Shown: positions 32,418-44,309, counted from the stretch's first letter. The stretch: 64,000 nt of DNA from Nepenthes gracilis (GCA_033239525.1 BSYO01000026.1:5394001-5458000), one strand, 5' to 3'. The notes: a model not told the origin generated them from the sequence alone. Translations and numbers: made by a program.

Positions 32418-35240
32418 TGTGATGTTTTGTATGTATCAGGATTGAAATCCAACCTCCTGAGTATTAGTCAATTTTGAGATGACAATTTTGAGGTTCGATT
32501 TTTTCAAGATAAATGCTCCATCTATGACACAAATGGCTCAATTGTTTTAGAGGGAAAGAGAACTCCTAACAATTTTTATGGTATTGAGCCTAATAATATT
32601 CTTGAATGCAAATCTGCTAAAATTGACACAACTGAATCGTGGCATCAACGCCTTGGCCACCTAAATTTTAAAAGCTTATCAAAAATTTCAAAGAAGAGTT
32701 GTGTTGAAGGACTACCTAAATTGTCAAATGTAAAACATCATGTGTGTGGTCCTTGTCAATTAGGAAAGCAAATTTGATCAAGTCACTCATTTCATAGTGA
32801 TATCAACACTTCACGGCCTCTTGAATTAATTCATATGGACCTTATGGGGCCGTCTAGAACTGAAAGTTTAGGTGGTAAAAAGTACATTTTAGTTGTTGTG
32901 GGTGATTTTTCTAGGTATTCATGGATAGATCTTATTCGAGAAAAATTCGATACTTTTGACCACAAAAAAATATTATGTAAAAGACTTGCCAATGAAAAGG
33001 GTACTTCCATCAGTAGAATTCGAAGTGACCATGGCAAGGAGTTTGAGAATTCTAAATTTGAAACATTTTGTAATGATGAGGAAATTCACCATGAATTCTC
33101 TTCACCCATCACCCCTCAACAAAATGGGATTGTAGAACACAAAAATCGGGTTATTCAAGAAATGGCCAGAACAATGATGCAATGTCAAACTGTTACCATG
33201 CATTTTTGGGGAGAAGCCGTGAATACGGCTTGTCACATAATCAACTGGGTCTACCTAAGACCTGGGACAGAAACAACCCCTTATGAGCTTTGGAAATGAA
33301 AGAAATCAAATGTTAAGTACTTCCATATCTTCGGCAGTCAATGTTTTATTCTACGGGATAGGGAAAACTTAGAAAAATTCGACTCAAAAAGTGATGAAGG
33401 AATATTCTTGGGATATTCCTTAACTAGTCGAGCCTATCGTGTCTTCAATTTGCTTACTCAAACAGTTATGTAATTCATAAATGTTGTTGTGAATGATACT
33501 CCTCATGATCATCCTAAAAGCACTGATTACTCAAATCACGATGATGATCATGATGACGCCTTATCCAACTTATCCTCTCCGGACATTGATCAAGTTACTT
33601 CTACTGCCATTCCTACAAAGGAACCTTCTTCTAAAGTTAAGCTCAATCATCCAAAGGACCTAATGTTGGGCGATGTTAATGAAGGTATGAGGCTGCGTCA
33701 CCGCATTCTGAATCAGCTCGCCTATACCTGTTATGTCTCTCACATCGAACCCAAAAAGGTCGAATAGGCATTACTTGATGAGTGCTGGACTAATGCCATG
33801 CATGAGGAACTCAATCAATTTGTGAGAAATGATGTTTGGACCTTGGTTCCCTGACCTACCAATACAAATGTCATTGGAACCAAGTGGATATTTAAAAATA
33901 AAATCGATGAAAATAGAAATATCACTCGAAATAAAGCCCACCTTGTTGCTCAAGGATATACTCAGGTAGAAGGTATTAACTATGACGAACGAGACTTTTG
34001 CCCCTGTGGCCCGTCTGGAATCTATTCAAAACTTTCTATCTGTTGCTTGTACCATGGGTTTTAAATTATACCAAATGGATGTCAAAAGTACATTTTTAAA
34101 TGGGTTCATACAAGAAGAGGTCTATGTTGAACAACCGAAAGGCTTTGTGAACCCTACATTTCCTGACCATGTGTACAAACTCAAGAAGGCTCTCTACGGC
34201 CTTAAACAAGCTCCCCGAGCTTGGTACGAACGTCTTACATCTTACCTAAATGATCATGGTTTTATTCGAGGGAGTGTTGATAAAACTCTATTTGTGCAAA
34301 TGACTGACAAATGTATGTTGGTAGCCCAAGTTTATGTTGATGACATAGTCTTTGGCGCTACTGTCGACTCCCGTGCACATTCCTTTGCAAAATGTATGGC
34401 CTCTGAATTCGAAATGAGTATGATTGGAGAACTTACATACTTCCTTGGCCTGCAAATTCGGCAAGTCCCTCACGGTACCTTTATTTCCCAAGCAAAATAT
34501 GCCAAGGACCTTGTCAAACGATTCAATCTTGATAATTCGAAACATAGTCGGTCCCCCATGAGCACCTCCTCCAAGTTGGATCGTGATCCGCGGGCAAGAG
34601 TGTCGATCCCTCTCTTTTACGTATATGATCGACGGTCTCTTATATTTGACAAAGAAGCGACTTCGACATTGCATTTAGTGTTGGTATCTGCGCCCGCTAT
34701 CAATCCAATCCAAAAGAATCTCATTTAAGTGCTGTCAAGCACATTATTCGATATATCAACGGGATGTCTGCTTTTGGAATTCTTTTCTTGAACGACTCTA
34801 ATTTTACTTTGGCCGGATACTCCGATGCCGATTGGGCTGAAAATATTGAGGATCGAAAGAGCACCTCCGGTGGGTGTTTTTATATCGGCTCCAATCTGGT
34901 AGCTTGGCTGAGTAAGAAACAAAATTCTATTTCACTGTCTACGGCCGAAGCCAAATACATCGCCGTGGGCAGCTGTTGCACCCAACTTCTATGGATGAAA
35001 CAGATGCTCCTTAACTATGGTATTGTCCAGGACACTATGCAGATTTATTGTGACAATACTAGTGCAATAAATATTTTCAAAAATCCTGTACAACATTCCC
35101 GCACCAAACATATTGATATTCAGCATCATTTCATTCGTGAGCTGGTGGAAACTTGCGTCATATCTCTTACACACACTCCAACCGAGCATCAGTTGGCCGA
35201 TATCCTCACCAAACCCATAGACAGTGTGAGGTTTGAGTTT
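32418..35240 (+). pseudogene. pol: Copia pol (integrase, reverse transcriptase, RNase H)
   Basis: Fragments in order: LLSISQ-like pre-integrase start (about 32450); WHQRLGH (about 32639); integrase core with Asp in HMDLMGP (about 32838), Asp in IRSDHGKEF (about 33027) and Glu in NGIVEHKNR (about 33135), spaced D-x35-E; GTKWIFKNK (about 33880); reverse transcriptase [11 protein letters not shown] (about 34072), [13 protein letters not shown] (about 34192) and YVDD (about 34333); RNase H DADWA (about 34824), STAEAKYIA (about 34941), YCDNTSA (about 35046) and KHIDIQHHFIRE (about 35106). Stops or frameshifts fall near 32776, 33297, 33470, 33765, 33853, 33985 and 34600-34730. Protease and gag are missing at the left edge. 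Confidence 0.93.
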
Positions 35241-35279
35241 TTAAGAACTGCTCTCGGAGTGTGCTCCCCCCCGACAAAT

Positions 35280-35970
35280 GAATCCTCCACTTAATAAAAA
35301 AAACCGGCGGATTTCTCCGCTCGCTCGCCTTGGGCTCGAGCGCCCACTGCCTACCTTTATCTTCGAGCACGCAACGGGCGCTGCAGAAAACCCTCGAAAC
35401 TTTTCTCTTCTGCTACGTCGGCCGTCTCTTTCATCTCAATCTCCACCATTATTGGCCAGATCTACTGATTTCTTCACCAATTTCGGGCGTACTCAAGGTA
35501 AATCCTTCCTCGTTCCTTTTCGTTTCCAGTTTCCTGAAGCCGCCGCCGTTCATGGTCTCGGTCCTCACTTTCCCTATTTTCTTTCGTTGGCTGACTTCGT
35601 CGGCCTCCCAGTACTCACCTCCTTATTCCAAATCCCCCGTTTCATGCGTGGTTCTTGACCATAGACCCTGGATCTGTGAGTCCTATCAAAGGTAAATCGG
35701 TGTTTGTCGCCGTTCATGGCGTTTCCGGTGCCGATTTCCTCACCTCACCAGCCAGACGCTTCGATTCACCGTGTGGATGCGTCCTCCTGCTGTCAATCGG
35801 CCGGAACCGTGCATGCCGGTGGTGTAGCTCTGGTGGGCCTCTGGCGCTGCGTTCCGTGGGTCTCGCCGGCTGCCCTATGCCGTCCGTATCCCTTCTCACC
35901 ACCGTCGACCGTGAACGACGCACTGTTCACGGCGGCAGTCACGTGCCACCAAAACTTCCAAAATATATTA

Positions 35971-36013
<43 letters not shown>

Positions 36014-36104
36014 TATATATATATATATATACATATATTTCACTCTTTTATGTTTAAATTGTGGTGTTCAATTTTCTTTTCAGATATCGGCTCCTCTCAA
36101 GTCT
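35280..36104 (+). other. Leader-like region between pol and env-like ORF
   Basis: CG-rich start with one GGCTCGAGCG module (about 35332), a long pyrimidine-rich leader-like stretch, two donor-like CAAG/GTAAAT and AAAG/GTAAAT sites (about 35498 and 35691), an (AT)n tract (about 35974-36031), and an acceptor-like TTCTTTTCAG ending at 36084, 20 bases before the ATG of the env-like frame. This looks like an intron-containing leader. The reading frames spanning it lack recognisable domains. Confidence 0.5.
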
Positions 36105-37258
36105 ATGTCACATAAGTCGAGTGGCAAACGCACTCGACCGAGTGGGATCTCCGCTCCTGATCGCTTTATTAGTCCTGAGGCCGAGACTCTTTTTCAAACC
36201 CGCATGTCTCATCGGCAACTCTCCCTCGAACGGGAAGTCCGCCATGACTCTGTCGACCCTTCCATCTCGTCTATTTTCCTTGGCCGTGGTTGGGTGTCGG
36301 TCATCACAGGTTTGATTGCTCCGTCGCTCATCTTTATTCAAGAATTTTATTCAAATATTCATGCGATCACTTATAATTCTTTCTCCACTTTCGTACACGA
36401 GGCACAACTGCACATTACTGTTGATATCTTTGCCCGCATTATTGATTACCCTCGGGTGGCCAATCCACCCTACCCTTACTCTTCGGCGCTCACCCGGCCT
36501 AGTTTAATGAAATTGCAACCTTTCTCCACAGTGCCCCTCTAGAGTGGAATGACAAAGCGTTCCAGACTTCGTACCTCTCCTCTCGGCGACTAGTCGTGAG
36601 CCGTATCATGCTCACGAACCTATTTCCCGTCTCCCACTTCTCGTCCCTTTCAAAGGAGAAGGCATTATTTCTGTATGCTCTATTGAGTGGTCAGCCCATC
36701 GATTTACCATCTCATTTTATCACTCATATTATTGCCAACTTCTCCGACCTGAAAGAGGCCAATCTACCTTTTGGGTGCCTTATTCAGCGACTCCTTGTTG
36801 GGCTCGGTCACCCATTCGTGGACTATCCTCGCCTACCGCTCGGTCGCCCCATCACCTCCACCACGTTTGCCCAGAGTCGGTCCCATGCACGTCGCTTTGC
36901 TGTCGACCCCCGAGAGCTGTTCGATGAACCTCTCCCTGCCGTGCCACCTCCTCAGCCGGACGAAGGCCCCTCTAGCTATGCTTCGTGCTTTCCTGATCCC
37001 TCGGCTGCTGGCCCAACTACTTCGCATCGGCACTCCACCTCCTCCTCAGCCGCTCTGATGGGTCAGATGTCTCGCATTGTTGACCGTTTTGAGCGTCTAT
37101 TCTCTTCTCAGGAGCGGATTCTTGCATCCCAATCTCAGCTCCTGTCTCAAATGCTGGCTCGTTTTGATCGGTTAGATACTCGGTTGGACACTCAGGAGGC
37201 TGCGTATCAACGCTGGCGGCGACATTATGACACTCCTCCTCCCAGTGATTCTGAGTAA
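36105..37258 (+). pseudogene. Env-like / 'putative plant transposon protein' ORF
   Basis: A frame starting MSHKSSGKRTRPSG lies 3' of pol, where Sireviruses carry an env-like gene. It contains FLGRGWVSVI and FIQEFYSNIH, then (in another frame) PLEWND and NLFPVSH...ALFLYALLSGQPID. This matches the plant domain usually annotated 'putative plant transposon protein' (RGW..., EFY.N, N.LP.SH, LL.AL..G). The C-terminal third is Pro/Ser-rich, followed by a predicted coiled coil (DRFERLFSSQERILASQSQL) and a short acidic tail. A frame change near 36500 separates the two halves. I see no signal peptide or clear membrane span, so an envelope role is uncertain. Confidence 0.65.
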
Positions 37259-37282
37259 TCCCTTCTCTTTGGCTCTTCGTGA

Positions 37283-37784
37283 CAAAAAAGGGGAGATCGT
37301 GGTTTTTCCTTTTAGCGCATGCTGATAGGGGGAGCTTGGGCAAGATGTGCTTTTTTTTGTTAGGGGGAGTTAGACTTGATATACTTCTTTTTGTTAGGGG
37401 GAGTTCGATTTGATGTATTTCTTTTGGCACCTTCTTTTGTGTTCCGTGCTATCTATATTATCTGGCGCTTTGCTATTGATGTTATCTACTCTCTCTGTTG
37501 CACTTTAGTACTGCATGTTGTATCTATTATTGCCTACATCTTTGTTGTTGGTACTAATCTTGCTTGACCAGGACACTAAAGTATACAGGCTGTCAACGCA
37601 AGTCTTCATCAGATCGCCTCAGCAGTTCTCGTATAGCTATTTACATTGTTTTATGTATCTCTTTTGTATCACTAGGCGTAGGTTTTCATGTACACGGGTT
37701 CTATCTCGGTGGTGTCTGAACCCGTGATTCACTTGTATTTATTTATTTTTTGAGTTTTATCACGGAATTGCCAAAGGGGGAGAT
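37283..37784 (+). other. Repeated polypurine motifs and PPT
   Basis: AAAAAAGGGGAGAT (about 37284), TAGGGGGAGC (about 37326), TTAGGGGGAG (about 37360) and TTAGGGGGAG (about 37395) precede the final CCAAAGGGGGAGAT next to the LTR. The TTCGTGACAAAAAAGGGGAG string matches the gag/PPT junction of the two gag-only copies. Confidence 0.8.
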
Positions 37785-38903
37785 TGTTAGAGACATTTAT
37801 ATAATTGACATATTCCGTGACCATATATATTATTGTATTGATGTCGGGTTGCGGGTTGTCGGGTTAAAGTTCGTTCGGTTCGCTCTCCAGTCGCTCGAGC
37901 CCATCCAAAGCCTGCCCGCTCACCATGAGCTCGTTTCCCGCTCGAGCGCAAAAAACAGTAGGGTGCCTGCTCGCCTGTCGCTCGCTAACCGCTCGAGCCG
38001 AAAAACCAATGAGTAGCCCACTCACTGCTCACCCTCTGGCCACCCGCCGTGCACTCGAGCCCCGCTCGAGCGCCGGTGCAACGGGAAGATTTTTTAAACA
38101 CGTTTTTGGCTCCACTATAAATACTAGCCTTATGTTTTGAAACCCTATGGATTCTGTAGAGTTGATTTGCATGCCTCTTTGAGAAGAAAAGCCCCTCATG
38201 CTTCAAAGTTATTGTTCCTCCTCTTAAGAAAACTAACACTACAATATTGCTCTACATATTCAAACTAGTTTTCTCACCCACCTTTTTTAACCATAGAAAC
38301 TTTGCCTTCTACCATCGTTGGAGACTTTGGTTGGTGAAGAAGGAGACTCGTTCGAAAACTAACACTACAATATTACTCTACATGTTCAAATTAGTTTTCT
38401 CACCCACCTTCTTTAACCATTGAAACTTTGCCTTCTACCATCGCTGGAGACTTTGGTTCGTGAAGAAGGAGACTCGTTCGTGATTGGAAATTCAAGTGGT
38501 TCGAGGGAAGATTGACGTGAAGACCAGAAGGTGTCCGATTCCGTTGCCGCGGACAAATCCAATGAGTTATTTAGTAGGGATCACGTGACGGGAGTAAGTC
38601 GGCTAGGTTAGCGTGTCGTTACCACCCGGTCTGTAAGTTAATTTTCATAGTTCATTACTTCCCTGGCCGTTGAAACCCGGAGTGTTTTTCTCGATACCGT
38701 GGGTATCGAGTTTTCATTTCGTCATCAAAAAATTAAGTATTTATCTTTATTGCTTATAAGTACTTATATCGTGCATGATTGTTAATATTGTTAGCATCTA
38801 GTGTTAAATATCTTTTACGTGTATTAGATATTTATTATTATATACACGCTTCGGTATACTTTTAATGGGGTCGAAATACGTTAGCACAAAATGTGCTTTT
38901 TCA
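37785..38903 (+). repeat. Right (3') LTR of the Copia element
   Basis: It begins TGTTAGAGACATTTAT and ends ATGTGCTTTTTCA. The CG-rich island is at about 37890-38085, the TATA box CTATAAATAC at about 38115-38124, and the 127-bp tandem duplication at about 38226-38480. Confidence 0.92.
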
Positions 38904-40735
38904 TTCAATAAGGTCTATACTTATTTGAAGAGGCTTTAATGGCAACCTTTGTTTCAAAGCTTTTAAAACCCTAACTGTGGCACTATGTCTAATAGTTTGG
39001 TTACCATATTTGGGTATTGACAAACGAATAAAAATTAAGTTAGAGTTAAGACGTGGCATCTATGATGAGATAACAAGTGTGTAAATTGTGGGCAAAATAT
39101 GTCTTATGCTAAGAAGATGAAAGCATAAATCACTAGTATAAAAATAGCCTAGTTGATCATTAAAGTCGATATTGTGTGAAATAATAAAAACGGATTTTGG
39201 AAAGAAAAATGGCAGAAGAAAATACTAAAATTAATTATCAAAATACATAAATAAAATTACAATAGTAGTATATGATTTAAAATCTACCAAATCTGAGAAT
39301 CAAAAACCCGTGAAAGCTCTAGGATACACCTTTGTAATAAAACTCAATATTCTTCTAAAAACAAATAAAGACTAATTTATAGCTATGCTACAAGCTTGTA
39401 TTAAAATTTTTAATTAAGTTTCATTTAAAGTTTCCCTCTGTTGTAAGATTGTTCAGTGTTGATTTTTCAATGATATTTATCACTTCAACATGAATTATCA
39501 TGTCATTATATTTAGTTATCACATCATCACAAAAATTATCATCATAGACTTGGACCGTATCAAAGGCATTTTGATGGTTGGTGCCGTATTGTATTATTTG
39601 TATTTAGTGGAAAATGCTCATTGATGATAGACTCGTATAAAAGAACTAACAAAAACAGACATAAAATCAAAAAAAAAAAAGATACATATAAAATTTTAAA
39701 AAAATTAGATTATCTTATAAACATATATCACACATACAAAAACAACTCAGACTTTTATATTAAGATAGCATTTATATGTAATCTTTCCTTAACATTTCCC
39801 CAATTTCTAACATAATGATTGTTGTCACATTATTCAACTTTGTCCATTGCAAAGATCATTGAAGTGGCAAAGCTATCGTCAAATTTGTCCATTGCAAGTC
39901 ATTCAAATGATGTAACATTACAACAAAATTCAAAATCAGTGAATTTTTCGACTACCTTTTCCATTTGAACTATAAAGTTGGCCAACATTTGTGAAAATAG
40001 CAATAAATGTGTGAAATGTTATCATATATTACACTAAAAATGTTATTTTTCATAATTTAAATTCATAACATACATGTTATAATAGAATTATGAAATACCG
40101 AATAGCCATAATCCCAAAATTCTTGTTGTGCCATGTGTTTTCCTTTCACTTGGTTCAAAGATAAGAAATCAACTCTTTCTAATGATACAAGTTTCTTTAC
40201 ATACTTAAATTTAACATGATATAGACTCATTAAATTTTTCCTATGAGACCTATGTGCTACATGAATAATTTTACTATTATGCTAAAAAAATAGAAAGTAA
40301 AAAAATAAAATTGTAAACTTAGGCTTAAAATATTATAAAATTTTAATATTTTGACTTTCATATTATATTATTTAATATGAGTATAAGACGATTGACAATG
40401 TTTAACCATAAATACATTGTTAAGGGTCAATATTACCTTTGGCTGTCCATTTTGGTTGTTCTAGGTCTTTAAAGACCTGCAGTTTTTTTCTTTATCTAAC
40501 CAACTTGACTAACCAATTTATGTAATGTCAAGAAATAGGATAAAATTTAAATAATTAAATTCCGTATCTAAACTTGAGACAATCAATTCAAACCTCGTGA
40601 TTGAAAAGTAGTACGGTGAGGAGAGATATGAATGGGAATGGATGAGATTTGGGGTTGAAATAGTCAAATTCAAACTCAATCAAATAGTTTAGACTAGATG
40701 TCCCAATTGGATAAATATTTAATTTTTAGGTAATG

Positions 40736-42169
40736 TCTTAATGCGTCCTAGATTTAAATTGTTAATGAATTAGGATACCACTTTGTCTTCGAATCGTACT
40801 AAAATGGGTCCGATTTTTGTCATCTATAGCCTATATCTTCACACGAAAACTCAAAAATAAGATATTAAAGGATTTGTGAGATTTATTCCCTAATTTATTC
40901 TTTTAAAGACTCGGAAGTTACACTCGATGTAGAGCGCCTTTGAGATTGAGGGAGTAATAATCGTGGAGGAATTTTTAAAAGGCTCTTTAAATAAAGAATT
41001 GTCTCTTGTGAGCTTTTGGATGTAAGTGTGAGTATGAGCATATTTATGGACATGTTTGAGCCTACCATTTTAAGTTTGCCTCAAAGGCTTCTTCTCTATC
41101 AGAGGATCAGACCGATGTGATGAGATGTATAGCACTATTTCATTCATTGAAGTGGGAGCCAACGACATGGTCGGTACTATTGGAGGTTTTCTACGGATAT
41201 CTTTTTAGTAGTGATCCACAAGTTTAGAAACTGTGGGATGATTTTGAGCTAGAGAGGGTACTAGGTCTACAAGTCTAACATTTGCTATTTTTGGTTGGCT
41301 TTGTGGTTGTGGATTTGTATCCTCTGAGCCATGGTGGTAGATTGAGGGTTTGTTCCTTAAGCAGTAGGTGTAACCAGGTCCGATGGCTACCAGCAAGTTC
41401 AATTGTGCTAGCTCCAGGCAATCTCAAGTAGTTGACGGCTAAATGTTTTAATAACATTTTCTATAGATTTGTTGGCATAAGGAATCTCTGGCATTTAATA
41501 GCCAGTTGATCCTTCCGTTGTGCTATAAATTGAGGGGATCGTTGTGCCTTGCATCACACCCTACTTTTATCAATCAAGTGGCATAGGAATCCAAAATCTT
41601 CATAAAGCTTGAGTTGCCAACAATCGAGATCAAAGGGAGTTCGTCTACGAAGTTCGGAGGCGTCATCTTGGGACACACAAGAGGTCTATTTTGGTCATCC
41701 TTTTTTGTGTGGGAAACCACTTTGGTCATCCCTTTTCGTATTTATTTCGGAGTGAAGCCTACTACTATTTCTTAGTGAGGCGAGGTTTTCTTTCGTTGTA
41801 CCTTCGCCTTAGATAGTGGCTTGCCTTCAGAACAAGCTACTATTTTGACTCCTCGAGAACTGTTGTCTCTGTGAGGTCATGCCTTGTTGCTAGTAGGGTT
41901 GGTGGCAGGTCTTAGGCTTGATGCCATTCCTACTTATTGTGGGGCGAGACTGTTCTTTCCCTCTTGCTCCTTCTGGATGGCCGCCTATCTAGGAGTTTGT
42001 TGCAATTAAATTGAGTAGAAATTTTTATAGTTAAATCATCGTTCTATGTACCCTTTTTTTTATATCTTTTCCTTTGTTATACATCCACTTCTATAGGTTT
42101 TGTACTTTGTAAATGGAGATTAATAAATGACACTAAAAACTATATTTGTTCATATTGTTTCTGTTTTCA
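40736..42169. other. Unrecognised stretch after copy B
   Basis: Base composition is more balanced than in the surrounding AT-rich DNA, and many short frames occur on both strands (for example minus-strand frames near 41205-41457), but none shows a family motif. GCTATAAATTGAGG near 41521 resembles a TATA box. It could be a decayed gene or element body; I cannot decide. Confidence 0.35.
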
Positions 42170-42419
42170 ATTTTTTGGATGTCGCTCTATTTTTAATGCC
42201 GGATTGGATCGCATATTTTTGTCACCGGTCAACTGGATTGGGTCGCATGCCTATTTGTTAGCTAGAGGCCGGACTAGGTTGAGGAACTGTTAGTCCAGAC
42301 TGTTGCCAGATTGCTGTCAACTTTTTTTGAAGTCAGATTGTATTGTTGGCCAATCAAACCAGCTGAATATCGGACTATATCACTAATCAGTCAGGCAGGC
42401 TAAACACCAAACTGAATCG
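42170..42419. repeat. Irregular GCCGGATTGGATCG-type repeats
   Basis: Degenerate motifs such as GCCGGATTGGATCGCAT, CAACTGGATTGGGTCGCAT and GGCCGGACTAGGTTG recur over 250 bp just left of D2. The style resembles the minisatellite in the solo LTR at 4-12 kb. Confidence 0.4.
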
Positions 42420-43322
42420 TTGAAACCCTATAAGTTTGTATATATTTTGAAACATGTAAGTATTAAAAATAACTTGTGCTAAGTCATTGAAAGAATAGAA
42501 TTATAAGATCATTCATAAAAGCCTAAGAGAGTTTTTATCGGTTTTTTTTTTTTTCAAAAGTTACATGTTTTTAGGGTTTTGGATAGACTTTGATCTCACA
42601 AATGGAAGTGAAAAATATTTTTAAGTAAAATTTCTTGAGTCATAGTAGTAAATAATTGTTTTTGTTCGTAAGAGCAAAAATTTTAAAATCCCAACATATT
42701 TTTTATTTTTTATGATTTGAAACTACTTGGGAATTTTCCGATCATTCAGTCAAAGAAAGGGGAATGGCTCCTTTCATTGATAATAACCTACTTATCTATT
42801 TATAATTAAGCTGATGCAAATTCTTTAGATGATAATATATTAATATAGAAAGATTAAAATAAAAAAGAATCTGTTGAATGTATTTTGTGATAGACATGTA
42901 TATACAAAATTGAAAGAAAAATTAAACTAGTAATACTTTATAAATCAAAATGTTGAGCAAACAGAATTATATCTCTAAAATTAAATAAAAATTTTTATTT
43001 GGGTTTGATAGATACATTTTGTGTCAACAAAATAGAAAGTAAAAATGAATATAGTTGCAAATGGAGGCTTAAAATAATTGCAAACCTGGTATTTGGGTTG
43101 GATCTAAGCTTGGGCTTAGCCAACCAAATCTGATTTTGAAGGCTTGAGTTTTTACTCAAAGTCAACCAAATGCCCAGTTAAAATGAATAAAATCAAGCCG
43201 AATTAAGCTTTGGTTACATGTATGTTAGATGGGTTTTTGTTTTCAGATGTTACTCGTAGGATTAATGTTTGATATAGATATGCATGCCAAGATAAATCCA
43301 ATGCCAAATCCCATAAATAAAT
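42420..43322. repeat. Duplicated block D2
   Basis: Partner of D1 (26307-27250). It carries one copy of the 59-bp unit that is doubled in D1. It lies about 0.4 kb from the 3' end of the small minus-strand gene at 43741-44019. Confidence 0.85.
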
Positions 43323-43740
43323 CCAAAACCAGAAATAAAATTTAATTTTTATTTATTTTTGAGTCATCATATATATTTGATCGTCACACCTGATTTAAAA
43401 TTTATTTAAATAATATTTAAAATTTAATTATTTATTTAATTGACTTATTTAGATCCGAGTTAATGACATATATTCAATATAAATAAATATCATCTGATAT
43501 AACTTATATTAATACGCCCATTACCAATATTAATATTATTAATATTTTCATCCATATTTCTAACTATAAAAATTCAACACAAAACATGCCACACAACTAG
43601 GGTTTCAGTTCATTGATATCACAAACAACAGCATCCAAGGCAGGCAATTTATTCATATAACTATATAACTCCTAGTCACATAATCTGCGAGCCAGTTTTT
43701 TGCCTGCCAAATCCACGAAGCAAAAGAACACAAGCTTGCA

Positions 43741-44019
43741 TTAATAGTAGCTGTTCCGGTACTTGTATGCCTCGATGTTCTCAATCCTCTCCCCGAAGCA
43801 ACCGCGGTCGTCGACGACATCCACCCTTTCTCTCATAACCTCAAAGTTGTCCCGGCCACCGCCGAGACCAAATCGGTCGACCTCCACCACGTCAACCCTC
43901 TCACGAACAACCTCAGGGAAGCTGTTGTGGTGGCGCCACCCCATTTCAGGGCTGATCACGCTGTTAAAGCCACCGACCGGTTGGCCGTAGTAATCTCGAT
44001 CTGTGTACTGGAATGCCAT
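43741..44019 (-). CDS. Small plant protein with internal RERVDVV repeat
   Basis: A 92-residue frame begins MAFQYTDRDYYGQPVGGFNS and ends IEAYKYRNSYY. It has an internal duplication: EVVRERVDVVEVDRFG (about residues 36-51) and EVMRERVDVVDDRGCFG (about 60-76). The protein is hydrophilic, charged and Tyr/Gly/Arg rich, with no signal peptide or membrane span, and looks largely disordered. GC content and codon use stand out from the AT-rich flanks, and a TATA box lies about 85 bp upstream, so I consider it a real single-exon gene. Promoter and 3' flank match the gene at 62323-62658, suggesting paralogy. I do not recognise the family or function. Confidence 0.7.
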   Translation of the reverse strand: MAFQYTDRDYYGQPVGGFNSVISPEMGWRHHNSFPEVVRERVDVVEVDRFGLGGGRDNFEVMRERVDVVDDRGCFGERIENIEAYKYRNSYY

Positions 44020-44102
44020 TTCTTCCTTGCTTGCTTATTTTATTTCTGTCTTTGTTGTTTTTTTTGCTATGCACTCTGCAAATGCTGTTATCGAAAGCTA
44101 TC

Positions 44103-44111
44103 CTCTTATAG
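44103..44111 (-). promoter_or_regulatory. TATA box of the 43.7-44.0 kb gene
   Basis: The minus strand reads CGCCTATAAGAGG about 85 bp upstream of the ATG, leaving room for a short 5' leader. A further block GCATCCGATTACAATTCTCT (44166-44185), continuing to about 44194, is conserved upstream of the paralogue. Confidence 0.65.
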
Positions 44112-44309
44112 GCGTGGCTTGATTGATGATGTCTCCTTTGTTAATATTCCTATCGCAATAACGTCGCATCCGATTACAATTCTCTTTGGCATTTCGTCGA
44201 ACAAGTTGTGCGCCGAATTTCTTTTGATGGGATTTTTATTAAACATATACCAGGGAAATAATTTTATTCCATTCTTCCGATTTGACATATTTATTCTCCA
44301 TTAAAAATT

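Larger units (their letters stand above)
31303..38903 (+). mobile_element. Copia (Sirevirus-like) element with inverted left LTR
   Basis: Order: LTR in minus orientation (31303-32383), pol in plus (about 32418-35240), env-like ORF (36105-37258), repeated PPT motifs, LTR in plus orientation (37785-38903). Outer ends are TGAAAAAGCACG and GTGCTTTTTCA. Flanks TCCAA (31298-31302) and TTCAA (38904-38908) differ at one base. Both LTRs share a private tandem duplication of about 127 bp, so they belong to one subfamily. Gag and most of the protease are absent. The plus-strand order pol then extra ORF then multiple AGGGGGAG motifs matches Sireviruses. Confidence 0.8.
28700..40735. repeat. Segmental duplication, copy B, expanded by insertions
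   Basis: This is the partner of 215-2720. Duplicated sequence is present at about 28740-28789, 29573-29830, 30836-31302 and 38985-40735. Between these are a solo LTR, a plastid ndhH fragment, an unidentified segment of about 0.5 kb and a Copia element. Orientation and order are the same as in copy A. Confidence 0.8.

Noticed and set aside
35655..36104. Upstream part of the 295-residue frame as coding
   Set aside because: It includes the (AT)n tract (a Tyr/Ile run) and lacks domain similarity; the supported part starts at the ATG at 36105.
41205..41457. Minus-strand 60-65 residue frames
   Set aside because: The two overlap in different frames, have no motif, no promoter and no paralogue in the window.
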